Shown piece after piece: positions 33,944 through 42,581 of a stretch of DNA of 64,000 nucleotides; the stretch's first letter is position 1; the number at the start of each line of letters is the position of its first letter. Source of the stretch: Comamonas thiooxydans (GTDB lineage: Bacteria > Pseudomonadota > Gammaproteobacteria > Burkholderiales > Burkholderiaceae_C); assembly GCF_000964545.1 (NCBI RefSeq), contig NZ_BBVD01000007.1, positions 496,001 through 560,000 of the forward strand. The letters run 5' to 3'. Both the position numbers and the translations under genes were made by a program. The notes below the pieces were generated by a model. The model did not search any database. It was not told the DNA's origin and saw nothing but the letters and a program-made list of their open reading frames with translations.

Positions 33944-35008
33944 ATGCCTTTGATCTCGATGCGCGAAATGCTGGACCATGCTGCTGAAAACGGCTATGGC
34001 ATCCCCGCCTTCAACGTGAACAACCTGGAGCAGGTCCAGGCCGTGATGTCGGCGGCTGACGAAGTCGGCGCGCCCGTGATCCTGCAGGCCAGCGCCGGTG
34101 CCCGAAAGTACGCCGGTGAGCCCTTCATCAAGCACCTGATCCAGGCGGCTGCCGAGATGTATCCCCACATCCCCCTGGTGATGCACCAGGACCACGGCAC
34201 CACGCCTGAAGTCTGTCAGGGCGCGCTGAACCTGGGCTTCGGCTCGGTGATGATGGACGGCTCGCTGATGAGCGACGGCAAGACACCTTCGTCCTTCGAC
34301 TACAACGTGGACGTGACCCAGAAGGTGGTGGCCATGGCCCACCAGATCGGCGCCACCGTGGAAGGCGAGCTGGGCTGCCTGGGCAACCTCGAAACCGGCG
34401 AAGCCGGCGAAGAAGACGGCATCGGTGCCGAGGGCAAGCTGGACCACAGCCAGATGCTGACCGACCCCGAAGAAGCTGCCGTGTTCGTCAAGGCCACCCA
34501 GCTGGATGCGCTGGCGATCGCCATCGGCACCAGCCACGGCGCCTACAAGTTCAGCCGCAAGCCCACAGGCGACATCCTGGCGATCTCGCGCGTCAAGGAA
34601 ATCCACGCCCGCATCCCCAACACCCATCTGGTGATGCATGGCTCCTCTTCCGTGCCCCAGGAGCTGCTGGCCATCATCAACCAGTACGGCGGCAAGATGA
34701 AGGAAACCTACGGCGTGCCCGTGGAAGAGATCCAGGAAGCCATCAAGTACGGCGTGCGCAAGATCAATATCGACACTGACATCCGTCTGGCGATGACCGG
34801 CGCCGTGCGCAAGTTCCTGGCCGAGAACCCCGACAAGTTCGACGCCCGCGAATGGCTCAAGCCTGCACGCGAAGCGGCCAAGCAAGTCTGCAAGGCCCGC
34901 TACATCGAGTTCGGCTGCGAAGGCCAGGGTGCCAAGATCAAGGGTTACAGCCTGGAGCAAATGGCCAAGAAGTACGCCGCCGGCGATCTGGCCCAGCTGG
35001 TCAAGTGA
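33944..35008 (+). CDS. fba: Fructose-bisphosphate aldolase, class II
   Basis: A 354-residue zinc aldolase. Marks include GYGIPAFNVNNLEQV near the start, VMHQDHGTT with the zinc/catalytic His and Asp, a complete glycine-rich phosphate loop (GTSHGAYKF), HGSSSVP and INIDTDIRLA. The long form of about 350 residues is the CbbA/FbaA type of betaproteobacteria. A family B repeat and a strong terminator follow. It and pyk are on the same strand but split by the PAP2/two-component block. Confidence 0.97.
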   Translation: MPLISMREMLDHAAENGYGIPAFNVNNLEQVQAVMSAADEVGAPVILQASAGARKYAGEPFIKHLIQAAAEMYPHIPLVMHQDHGTTPEVCQGALNLGFGSVMMDGSLMSDGKTPSSFDYNVDVTQKVVAMAHQIGATVEGELGCLGNLETGEAGEEDGIGAEGKLDHSQMLTDPEEAAVFVKATQLDALAIAIGTSHGAYKFSRKPTGDILAISRVKEIHARIPNTHLVMHGSSSVPQELLAIINQYGGKMKETYGVPVEEIQEAIKYGVRKINIDTDIRLAMTGAVRKFLAENPDKFDAREWLKPAREAAKQVCKARYIEFGCEGQGAKIKGYSLEQMAKKYAAGDLAQLVK

Positions 35009-35018
35009 ACTCAAGTTT

Positions 35019-35057
35019 GATAGCTGTCAGCGCTTTTCCAGTAAGCGCTGGAGGCTG
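35019..35057. repeat. Intergenic inverted-repeat element, family B
   Basis: GATAGCTGTCAGCGCTT, a 7-base centre, AAGCGCTGGAGGCTGA. The inner 8-bp stem CAGCGCTT/AAGCGCTG is perfect. Confidence 0.6.
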
Positions 35058-35066
35058 AAAACACTC

Positions 35067-35099
35067 AAAGCCCGCAGCCTGATGCCTGCGGGCTTTTTT
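35067..35099 (+). terminator. Terminator of fba
   Basis: AAAGCCCGCAG and CTGCGGGCTTT form an 11-bp stem with an 8-base loop, followed by TTT. Confidence 0.9.
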
Positions 35100-35221
35100 C
35101 ATGGGCTTTGACTTCTGTTACCAAGGTGACCCGGCTTGTTTCCTAGGGTTACTACAGTATCGAACGACCGTGCTTTTTATCACAATGGCCGGATCAGACG
35201 ATAAGACACGGAGACAGAAGA

Positions 35222-36898
35222 ATGAGTGACCGTCCTTGGCTGAATGCATATCCAGAGGGAGTTCCTGCGGACATCGATGCGTCCCAGTATCCATCGCTGG
35301 TGGCCTTGATGGAAGAGGCATTTGCCAAGCATGCCGACAAGGTGGCCTATTCCTTCATGGGCAAGGAGCTGACCTTCGCCCAGGTCGATGCGCAGAGCAA
35401 GCTTTTTGCCGCCTATCTGCAAAGCCTGGGGCTGCAGCGCGGCGACCGTGTGGCGCTGATGATGCCCAATATTCCGCAGTACCCGGTGGCCGTGGCCGGG
35501 GTGCTGCGTGCCGGCTATGTACTGGTCAACGTCAACCCGCTCTACACGGCACGCGAGCTCGAGCATCAGCTCAAGGACTCGGGCGCCAAGGCCATCGTCA
35601 TCATCGAGAACTTCGCCAAGACGCTGCAGGACGGCATGCATGGCAGCGCCGTGCAGCACATCGTGCTCTGTGCCATGGGCGACGAGTTGGGGCTTTTGAA
35701 GGGCATGCTGGTCAATTACGTGGTGCGCTCCGTCAAGAAGCTGGTGCCGCCCTTCAGCCTGCCCGGTGCCGTGCGCTTCAAGGATGCACTGGCCAAGGGG
35801 CGCGGTGCGACCTTGAACGCGCCGGTGCTCAAGGCCGACGACATGGCGCTGCTGCAATACACGGGTGGCACCACCGGCGTGAGCAAGGGGGCTGTGCTGC
35901 TGCACCGGAACATCATCGCCAACGTGCTGCAGTCCGAAGCCTGGAACGAGCCCGCCATGAAGAAGGTGCCGGCCGGCGAACAGCCCACCAGCATCTGCGC
36001 GCTGCCGCTCTATCACATCTTCGCGTTCACGGTGAACATGATGCTGGGCATGCGTACTGGCGGCAAGACCGTGCTGATTCCCAATCCGCGCGATCTCAAG
36101 GCCACGCTCAAGGAGCTGTCCAGACATCGTTTCCACAGCTTTCCGGCCGTGAACACCTTGTTCAACGGACTGGCCAACCACCCCGACTTCGGCACCGTGG
36201 ATTGGAGCCACCTCAAGGTCTCGGTGGGCGGCGGCATGGCCGTGCAAAGTGCCGTGGCCGAGCTGTGGCTCAAGAAGACCGGCTGCCCTATCTGCGAGGG
36301 TTACGGCCTCTCGGAGACCAGTCCCTCGGTGACCTGCAATCCGGTCACGGCCACGGCTTACTCGGGCACCATAGGAGTGCCCCTGCCCAGCACCTATGTG
36401 AAGCTGGTCGGCAGCGACGGCCAGGACGTGAGCGAGCCGGGTCTGCCCGGTGAAGTCGCCGTGCTGGGCCCGCAGGTCATGGCCGGCTATTGGCAGCGCC
36501 CCGACGAAACCGCCAAGGTCATGACGGCCGATGGCTACTTCCTCACGGGTGACATCGGTACCATGGACGAGCGCGGCTTTGTGAAGATCGTGGACCGCAA
36601 AAAGGACATGGTCATCGTCAGCGGCTTCAATGTCTACCCCAACGAGGTCGAGGACGTGGTCTCCAACTGCCCCGGCGTGCTGGAGTGCGCGGTGGTCGGC
36701 GTGCCCGACGAAAAGTCCGGTGAGGCCATCAAGCTCGTCGTCGTCAAGAAAGACCCGGCACTGACCGAGCAGGCCATTCGCGATTACTGCCAAGCCAATC
36801 TGACCGGCTACAAGCGTCCGCGCCACATCGTCTTCCGCACCGATCTGCCCAAGACTCCCGTGGGCAAGATCCTGCGCAGGGAACTGCGCGACGCCTGA
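35222..36898 (+). CDS. fadD: Long-chain-fatty-acid--CoA ligase
   Basis: A 558-residue AMP-forming acyl-CoA synthetase that activates fatty acids at the inner membrane. The ATP motif YTGGTTGVSKGA is near residues 213-224, the adenylate motif is GYGLSETSP, and the C-terminal hinge and lysine regions are DRKKDMVIVSGFNVYPNEVE and TPVGKILRRELRD. Length and order fit FadD. Single gene with its own terminator. A shorter-chain or aromatic acid preference cannot be excluded from sequence alone. Confidence 0.94.
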   Translation: MSDRPWLNAYPEGVPADIDASQYPSLVALMEEAFAKHADKVAYSFMGKELTFAQVDAQSKLFAAYLQSLGLQRGDRVALMMPNIPQYPVAVAGVLRAGYVLVNVNPLYTARELEHQLKDSGAKAIVIIENFAKTLQDGMHGSAVQHIVLCAMGDELGLLKGMLVNYVVRSVKKLVPPFSLPGAVRFKDALAKGRGATLNAPVLKADDMALLQYTGGTTGVSKGAVLLHRNIIANVLQSEAWNEPAMKKVPAGEQPTSICALPLYHIFAFTVNMMLGMRTGGKTVLIPNPRDLKATLKELSRHRFHSFPAVNTLFNGLANHPDFGTVDWSHLKVSVGGGMAVQSAVAELWLKKTGCPICEGYGLSETSPSVTCNPVTATAYSGTIGVPLPSTYVKLVGSDGQDVSEPGLPGEVAVLGPQVMAGYWQRPDETAKVMTADGYFLTGDIGTMDERGFVKIVDRKKDMVIVSGFNVYPNEVEDVVSNCPGVLECAVVGVPDEKSGEAIKLVVVKKDPALTEQAIRDYCQANLTGYKRPRHIVFRTDLPKTPVGKILRRELRDA

Positions 36899-36932
36899 GA
36901 GTTTTTCATCTTGTCCTTCAAGGCGAGTTCAC

Positions 36933-36957
36933 AGGAGCGCTTGGCGCTCCTTTTTTT
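36933..36957 (+). terminator. Terminator of fadD
   Basis: AGGAGCGC-TTG-GCGCTCCT followed by six further T. Confidence 0.92.
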
Positions 36958-37074
36958 ATGCCTGTTTTCAGGCCCGTGCCTGTGTGAGCCGGGAGCAAAA
37001 CGTCACGCCGATACCTGTCTCCACCGCAGCAACAAGGAAATGTGCTTGTTGATATCGGGCAAGTCTTCTTATAA

Positions 37075-37113
37075 TTGTTTCGCCAAATGAACCTGGTTTT
37101 ATTAGTAAAACAA
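37075..37113. promoter_or_regulatory. TTGTTT-N27-AAACAA element upstream of the cupin gene
   Basis: TTGTTT at 37075-37080 and AAACAA at 37108-37113 are 27 bases apart, exactly as in the element at 42582-42620 before the other IclR-linked unit. A TATAAT box (37070-37075) abuts it. Inside and beside it are two smaller inverted repeats, GTTTT-ATTAGT-AAAAC (37096-37111) and CAAAAAGC-AAATC-GCTTTTTG (37111-37131). Candidate IclR operator. Confidence 0.45.
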
Positions 37114-37159
37114 AAAGCAAATCGCTTTTTGTGTTCTACAACGGTTTCAGGAGAGACAT

Positions 37160-37693
37160 ATGAGCGAGATCGCACAAGACAACAGCGCCCGTACTTGGGA
37201 TCGCCCCGAAGGCTCCAGCTTTGAAGACTGGATGAGCACACGCATTGCGCGCTTTGCCACGCGCAAGTACGACTTCGATGCCCTGAAGTTCCAGGCCGAC
37301 TTTGATCCCAAATATCGCCGCGGCCAGATGCGTTACATCGGCACGGGCGGCACGGGCGTGGCCTCCGACAGCAACACCATTCCGTCGGAAAACTTCACCT
37401 TCTCCACCATGGTGATTCCCGCCGGCCATGAAGGCCCTTCGCATCTGCACACCGATGTGGAAGAAGTGTTCTTCGTGATGCGCGGCAAGCTCAAGCTGGT
37501 GCTGGAAAAGGACGGCGAGCGTTTCGAGACCATCCTGACCGATCGCGATGTGGTTTCGGTGCCGCCCGGCGTCTACCGCGAAGAGATCAATGTCGGTGAT
37601 GAGGATGCGCTGATGTGCGTGATGCTGGGCGCTAAAAAGCCCGTCACTCCGACTTATCCGCCCGAGCATCCTCTGGCCAAGATCAAGCGCTGA
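37160..37693 (+). CDS. Cupin domain protein
   Basis: A 177-residue cytoplasmic protein with one cupin barrel. The first cupin motif is complete (GPSHLHTDVEEVFFVMRG, with two His and a Glu). The second (VVSVPPGVYREEINVGDED) lacks the usual third metal His, which is Arg. It may be a small dioxygenase/isomerase or a sensor. It is the first gene of unit A and lies 8 bases before the hydrolase gene. A similarity in size to small cupin dioxygenases that cleave hydroxyacetophenones is noted but not claimed. Confidence 0.88.
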   Translation: MSEIAQDNSARTWDRPEGSSFEDWMSTRIARFATRKYDFDALKFQADFDPKYRRGQMRYIGTGGTGVASDSNTIPSENFTFSTMVIPAGHEGPSHLHTDVEEVFFVMRGKLKLVLEKDGERFETILTDRDVVSVPPGVYREEINVGDEDALMCVMLGAKKPVTPTYPPEHPLAKIKR

Positions 37694-37701
37694 GCTTCGT
37701 C

Positions 37702-38580
37702 ATGCACGAGGATTTGCTGTCGCTGAAACTGCAGCTGCTGCAGACCGGTTTTCCCGAGCGGCTGGTGAAGCTTCCCCAGGGCGCCCAGGTCGCCTGGCGT
37801 GAGGCAGGCGGCGCCAGCTCCGACTTTGCGGTGGTGCTGCTGCATGGCATCAGCTCCGGGGCTGCATCCTGGCTGGATGTGGCGCTGCAGCTGGCTGACA
37901 AAGTGCGTGTCCTGGCCTGGGATGCACCCGGTTATGGCGTGTCGACGCCGCTGGCACAGTCGGCGCCTGCCGATGCCGACTATGCGCAGGCGCTGGCCCA
38001 GTCGCTGCTGGTGCTGGGCGTGCGGCGCTGCATCCTGGTCGGGCACTCGCTGGGCGCCCTGATGGCAGCCAGGCTGGCTGCCATGGCCGCACCAGGACTG
38101 GTCGAGCAACTGGTGCTCATCAGCCCGGCGGGCGGCTACGGCGCTGAGGCCAAGGCCGAGCAGCAGGCCAAGGTGCGCGAGGGCCGGCTGGCGGCTCTGG
38201 CAGAGAAGGGCGTCGCCGGTCTGGCGGCCGTCATCGACCAGCGTCTGGTGTCCTCCGAGGCTCCTGAAGCCGTGCGTGCATGGGTGCGCTGGAATACGGC
38301 GCGCATGCAGCCGCAGGGCTATGCGCAGGCGGTCGAGTTGCTTTGCGGCAGCGATCTGGCACAGGCGCAGGGCAGGCTTGGCATGCCGGTCGAGGTCTGG
38401 GTCGGCGAGCACGATGTGGTGACCACACCTGCAGCTTGCAAGTCCTGGTCCGAAATGCTGGGCGCGCACTACGGTACGCTTGCGGCTGCCGGTCATGCTT
38501 CACCCGTGGAACAACCAATGGAGGTCGCGCATAGGCTGGCATCTTTGTTGAACCAAAGCTATTGCCCCAATACCAGCTGA
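37702..38580 (+). CDS. Alpha/beta hydrolase
   Basis: A 292-residue soluble hydrolase. The nucleophile elbow is VGHSLGALMAAR (Ser about residue 116), the oxyanion region is VVLLHGISSGAASW, the acid is in VWVGEHDVVT and the histidine in AGHASPVEQP. This build is shared by meta-cleavage product hydrolases, enol-lactone hydrolases and esterases; the neighbours suggest a catabolic C-C or ester hydrolase. It follows the cupin by 8 bases and precedes the IclR gene by 5, so the three form an operon. Confidence 0.9.
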   Translation: MHEDLLSLKLQLLQTGFPERLVKLPQGAQVAWREAGGASSDFAVVLLHGISSGAASWLDVALQLADKVRVLAWDAPGYGVSTPLAQSAPADADYAQALAQSLLVLGVRRCILVGHSLGALMAARLAAMAAPGLVEQLVLISPAGGYGAEAKAEQQAKVREGRLAALAEKGVAGLAAVIDQRLVSSEAPEAVRAWVRWNTARMQPQGYAQAVELLCGSDLAQAQGRLGMPVEVWVGEHDVVTTPAACKSWSEMLGAHYGTLAAAGHASPVEQPMEVAHRLASLLNQSYCPNTS

Positions 38581-38585
38581 TTGCC

Positions 38586-39392
38586 ATGAGCGAAACCTCC
38601 GAGATTTCAACCAACGAACAAGACCGTTACACCGTGCCCGCTCTGGACCGAGGACTGCGCCTGCTGGCCTGCTTTGGCCCGGCGCAACCGGTCTGGAGTG
38701 CACCCGAGCTGGCGCGCAGCCTCGAGCTGCCGCGCTCCACGGTGTTTCGCATGTTGACCACGCTTGAAAACTCGGGGTATCTGCAGCGCAGCGGCACCGA
38801 ATACCGGCTCGGTCTGGCCGTGTTGCGCCTGGGCTATGACTACCTGTCCACCCAGCCGCTGGCGCAACTGGCCGAGCCTGTGCTGCAGGCCTTGTGCGAT
38901 GAGCTGGGCATGACCAGCAATCTTGCATTGCGCGACGGCACTTCCGTGGTCTATGTGGCTCGCGTCACTCCGTCCGGAGCATTCCAGGGCGCTGTGCGTG
39001 TGGGATCGCGTCTGCCGGCGCATGCAACGGTGCTTGGACGGGCCCTGTTGCATGACATGGACGGCGCGCAGCTGCGCTCGGTGTTTGGTGGCGAGGAGCT
39101 GCCCCAGTTCTCCGAGAGCACGCCGCGCAATGTCGACGAGCTGCTGCGCCTGCTGGCCGAGGATCGCGAGCGTGGTTATGCCATGGGCGAGGGCTTTTAC
39201 GAGCCTGGCGTTTCCAGTATTGCAGCGCCGGTGCGCGCCGCAGACGGGCAGGTGGTTGCGGGGCTGGCCATGGCCATTCCGTTTACCGAGCTGGGGCCCG
39301 AAAAAACCCAGCTCTGGGTGCAGAAGGTGCAGCAGGCGGCAGAAACTCTGTCCGCCCATTTGCGCCAGCAGCACCCGGACCATTTGCGCTGA
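38586..39392 (+). CDS. IclR family transcriptional regulator (unit A)
   Basis: A 268-residue regulator. The N-terminal winged helix is LDRGLRLLACFGPAQPVWSA followed by ELPRSTVFRMLTTLENSGYL; the effector domain runs from VLRLGYDYLS through RVGSRLPAHATVLGRALL to SIAAPVRAADGQVVAGLA. ATG at 38586 is chosen. It is closely similar in wording to the IclR protein at 43567, so the two are probably paralogues controlling the two units. It likely responds to a small aromatic or organic acid and may bind the shared TTGTTT-N27-AAACAA element. Confidence 0.94.
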   Translation: MSETSEISTNEQDRYTVPALDRGLRLLACFGPAQPVWSAPELARSLELPRSTVFRMLTTLENSGYLQRSGTEYRLGLAVLRLGYDYLSTQPLAQLAEPVLQALCDELGMTSNLALRDGTSVVYVARVTPSGAFQGAVRVGSRLPAHATVLGRALLHDMDGAQLRSVFGGEELPQFSESTPRNVDELLRLLAEDRERGYAMGEGFYEPGVSSIAAPVRAADGQVVAGLAMAIPFTELGPEKTQLWVQKVQQAAETLSAHLRQQHPDHLR

Positions 39393-39434
39393 CCCCGATC
39401 ACGCCGGGCCAGCGCATTTTTCAGGAGGCTAGAG

Positions 39435-40235
39435 ATGAAAAATATTGCTTTGATTGGCTGCGGCGCGATTGGCTCCAGCGTGCTGGAGCTGTTGAGCGGA
39501 GATACCCGGTTGCAAGTGGGCTGGGTACTGGTTCCCGAGATCACGCCAGCCGTGCGCGAGACGGCTGCCCGCCTGGCGCCACAGGCGCAGCTGCTGCAGG
39601 CCCTGCCCGGCGATGCGGTGCCGGATCTTCTCGTGGAATGCGCAGGTCATGCAGCCATAGAGGAGCATGTGCTGCCGGCGCTGGCGCGCGGCATTCCTGC
39701 GGTCATCGCATCCATAGGCGCCTTGAGCGCACCGGGCATGGCCGAGCGCGTACAGGCTGCGGCCGAGGCCGGGAAGACGCAGGCCCAGCTGTTGTCGGGC
39801 GCCATCGGCGGCATTGATGCCCTGGCTGCGGCGCGTGTCGGCGGCCTGGAGACGGTGCTCTATACGGGCCGCAAGCCGCCCAAGGCATGGAGCGGCACCC
39901 CGGCCGAGCAGGTCTGCGATCTGGACGGCCTGACCGAGGCCTTCTGCATTTTTGAGGGTTCGGCGCGCGAGGCCGCACAGCTCTATCCCAAGAATGCGAA
40001 TGTGGCGGCCACCTTGTCGCTGGCCGGACTGGGGCTGGACAAGACCATGGTGCGTCTGTTTGCCGATCCTGCCGTTCAGGAGAACGTGCACCAGGTCGAG
40101 GCGCGGGGTGCTTTCGGCGCCATGGAACTGACCATGCGCGGCAAGCCTCTGGCGGCCAATCCCAAGACCTCGGCACTGACCGTGTACAGCGTGGTGCGCG
40201 CCGTGCTCAACAACGTGGCTTCCCTGGCCATCTAA
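39435..40235 (+). CDS. L-aspartate dehydrogenase family protein
   Basis: A 266-residue NAD(P)-dependent enzyme. The nucleotide site IALIGCGAIGSSVLELL is at the start, ECAGHAAIEEHVLP and LSGAIGGIDALAAARVGGL are conserved family blocks, and the C-terminal domain carries YPKNANVAATLSLAGLGLDK. Members interconvert oxaloacetate and aspartate, some feeding NAD synthesis. Its place between an IclR gene and a Bug gene makes a catabolic role more likely than NAD supply, since nadA/nadC are absent. It has a good AGGAGG before the ATG. Confidence 0.9.
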   Translation: MKNIALIGCGAIGSSVLELLSGDTRLQVGWVLVPEITPAVRETAARLAPQAQLLQALPGDAVPDLLVECAGHAAIEEHVLPALARGIPAVIASIGALSAPGMAERVQAAAEAGKTQAQLLSGAIGGIDALAAARVGGLETVLYTGRKPPKAWSGTPAEQVCDLDGLTEAFCIFEGSAREAAQLYPKNANVAATLSLAGLGLDKTMVRLFADPAVQENVHQVEARGAFGAMELTMRGKPLAANPKTSALTVYSVVRAVLNNVASLAI

Positions 40236-40441
40236 CCCGGTACTGACCCGTTCCAGCCATGTGCCGTGCCGGTGGCATCGGTCTTGCTTGCGTGTTTGCA
40301 AAAGTGCGCGCCAGCACCGCCCATCTGAGCATGGCATCCATGGTGTCATGTCTTTGCCCGCCGGCCTTTGCGCTGCATCAAGCCTGGGGCGCATCGGCCT
40401 TTAGCCTTTTTGAAATTTCCGTTCTCCCAGGAGACAAGACC

Positions 40442-41440
40442 ATGCAACGTTCCGCCTTCCTCAAGTCCTGCCTGGCGCTGGCCTGCACCGCTGCGCTCCC
40501 CGCCGCCATATCCCCGGCCTTCGCTGCCAGTGCCGCCGAACAGCTGTCCAGCGGTCAGTTCATCATCATTGCGCCGTTCCCCGCCGGCGGAGCGGTGGAC
40601 ATCCTGTCCCGCATCCTGGCCACGGGCCTGACTGAGGAGTACAAGCAGGCCTCCATCGTCGACAACCGCCCCGGTGCCAACGGCAACATCGGCATCGACA
40701 TGGTCAAGCGCGCCAAGCCCGATGGCCATACCTTGCTGGTCGTGCCTCAGGGCAACCTGACCATCAATCCCACGCTGATGCCCAAGCTGCCCTACAACGT
40801 GTTCGGCGACTTCGTGCCCGTGGCCTCCATGGGGCGTGCGGCCAATGTCATCGTCGTCAATCCCCAGGTACCGGCCAAGACCATCCAGGAACTGGTGGCA
40901 CTGTCCAAGTCCAAGCCCGATTCGATCAGCTATGCCTCGCCCGGCGTGGGCTCCAGCCTGCACCTGGCCGGCGAGTTGTTCAAGGACAAGTCGGGTGCCG
41001 ACATCATGCACGTGGCCTACAAGGGCTCGGGGCAGGGCCTGAACGATGCCCTGGGCGGTACCATCCCCATGCTGATCGCCAACATGCCCACCGTGCTGCC
41101 CCATGTGCAGTCGGGCAAGCTACGCGCCCTGGCCGTGACCGATGCCACGCGCTCGAGCTTCCTGCCCAATGTGCCGACACTGGCCGAGGCTGGTGTTCCG
41201 GGTATTGCCGTTTCGTCCTGGTATGGCGTGCTGGCTCCGAAGAACACACCGCCCGAAGTGGTCAAGCAGCTGGCCGAGGACATCGACAAGGTCATGAAGA
41301 CCCAGGCCGCGCAGAACCAGCTCAAGGCCCAGGGCATGACCCCCTGGGTGGTCAAGGGCGATGCCTTTGGCGAGCTGATCCGCAAGGAGACCGCGCTGTG
41401 GGCGCCCGTGGTCAAGAGCCACAATATCGTGGCGCAGTAA
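40442..41440 (+). CDS. Bug-family (TTT) periplasmic substrate-binding protein
   Basis: A 332-residue exported protein. The signal peptide (MQRSAFLKSCLALACTAALP) ends near FAASAA. Family marks are FIIIAPFPAGGAVDILSRI, VDNRPGANGNIG, VAYKGSGQGLNDALGG and YGVLAPKNTPPEV. The ATG at 40442 has GGAGAC before it. It is the probable uptake binding protein for unit A; membrane partners are absent from the window. Ends with a strong terminator at 41475. Confidence 0.93.
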   Translation: MQRSAFLKSCLALACTAALPAAISPAFAASAAEQLSSGQFIIIAPFPAGGAVDILSRILATGLTEEYKQASIVDNRPGANGNIGIDMVKRAKPDGHTLLVVPQGNLTINPTLMPKLPYNVFGDFVPVASMGRAANVIVVNPQVPAKTIQELVALSKSKPDSISYASPGVGSSLHLAGELFKDKSGADIMHVAYKGSGQGLNDALGGTIPMLIANMPTVLPHVQSGKLRALAVTDATRSSFLPNVPTLAEAGVPGIAVSSWYGVLAPKNTPPEVVKQLAEDIDKVMKTQAAQNQLKAQGMTPWVVKGDAFGELIRKETALWAPVVKSHNIVAQ

Positions 41441-41474
41441 ACCGTCATGCTCTAATCGCGCCTCTTGCGCTTCC

Positions 41475-41503
41475 CACAAAAGCGGCTCAGTGCCGCTTTT
41501 GTG
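41475..41503 (+). terminator. Terminator of the unit A Bug gene
   Basis: CACAAAAGCGGC-TCAGT-GCCGCTTTTGTG, a perfect 12-bp stem with TTTT in the second arm. Confidence 0.85.
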
Positions 41504-41559
41504 CTTTCTTTTGTGCTTTCACCAGGGCCTAGAGGCCCATGTTTGGAGTATCCCCATCC

Positions 41560-42318
41560 ATGACGCTTGCCATTCTCAGCGCTCTTGCCGAAGAACAATA
41601 CGGCCTGGTCGACGCCATGCAGGACATGCAATGCCTGCGCCATGCCGGACGCGACTTCTGGCTGGGCCGGCTGCACGGGCATGAGGTGGTCTGCGCGCTG
41701 TCGGGCATAGGCAAGGTGGCCGCCGCCACCACCACCGCCGCGCTGATCGAGCGCTTTGGCGTGCGCGGCATTCTGTTCACCGGAGTGGCGGGCGGCATCG
41801 GCGCGGATGTGAACGTGGGCGATGTGGTGATCGCGCGGAGCTTTTTGCAGCATGACATGGATGCCTCGCCGATCTTTCCGCGCTGGCAGTTGCCCGGCTA
41901 CGGTCGCAGCACCCTGGCCTGCGACGAAGCGGCGACGGACCGGCTGGTGCAGGCCGCCGACTCGGCGCTGCGCTCGGGCATCGTGGCTTCGTATGCTTCG
42001 GCCCGCGTCCATGAGGGCCTGATTGCCAGCGGCGATCAGTTTGTCAGCTCGCGCCAGGCCAGCGCACAGCTCAGAGCCGATCTGGAGGCCGCCGGCCATG
42101 CCGTGCTGGCCGTGGAGATGGAGGGCGCTGCCGTGGCCCAGACCTGCCTGGATTACGGCACGCCGTTTACTGCAATGCGCACCATCTCGGACCGGGCGGA
42201 CGACAGCGCCCATGTGGATTTTTCGGATTTCGTGCGCACGGTGGCAAGCCGCTACGCGCAACGCGTGGTGCTGGACTTTCTGCGCCAGACGCCCGCGAAG
42301 AAGCAGGCTGTTTGCTAA
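41560..42318 (+). CDS. mtnN: 5'-methylthioadenosine/S-adenosylhomocysteine nucleosidase
   Basis: A 252-residue nucleosidase that removes adenine from methylthioadenosine and S-adenosylhomocysteine. It has AILSALAEEQYGL at the start, VAGGIGADVNVGDVVI, the ribose-binding GLIASGDQFVS, the substrate motif VEMEGAAVAQ and the catalytic Asp in MRTISDRAD. The ATG at 41560 with GGAGTA before it is preferred to 41539. It sits between the two catabolic units; recycling of demethylation by-products is a possible link but is speculation. Confidence 0.92.
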   Translation: MTLAILSALAEEQYGLVDAMQDMQCLRHAGRDFWLGRLHGHEVVCALSGIGKVAAATTTAALIERFGVRGILFTGVAGGIGADVNVGDVVIARSFLQHDMDASPIFPRWQLPGYGRSTLACDEAATDRLVQAADSALRSGIVASYASARVHEGLIASGDQFVSSRQASAQLRADLEAAGHAVLAVEMEGAAVAQTCLDYGTPFTAMRTISDRADDSAHVDFSDFVRTVASRYAQRVVLDFLRQTPAKKQAVC

Positions 42319-42324
42319 TCTTTT

Positions 42325-42406
42325 AATAGCTGTAAACGATTGATAAATATGAGTTTTAAGGTGTTTTAAGCCTAAACTCATTCACTGATAGGCGCTATAA
42401 GCTATT
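42325..42406. repeat. Intergenic inverted-repeat element, family B (long form)
   Basis: Outer ends AATAGCT (42325-42331) and AGCTATT (42400-42406) are perfect complements. The inner stem ATGAGTTT (42349-42356) pairs with AAACTCAT (42374-42381). Same plan as the copy at 1795 but with a different inner stem. Confidence 0.65.
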
Positions 42407-42581
42407 GATATTGATGACTTCGATCCAGCCTGCCGACAACTGCAGGCCGGATACCTTTTGTTGCCCCGTTTTCCTTTCAACCGCGCTTGTCGCGGTTTTT
42501 TTACGCCCGTATGTCGCTGTGGTGTGCTGACTACGGGTTTCTCCGGGTATTGACTCAAAAGAAGCTCACTAAACTGCAGTC

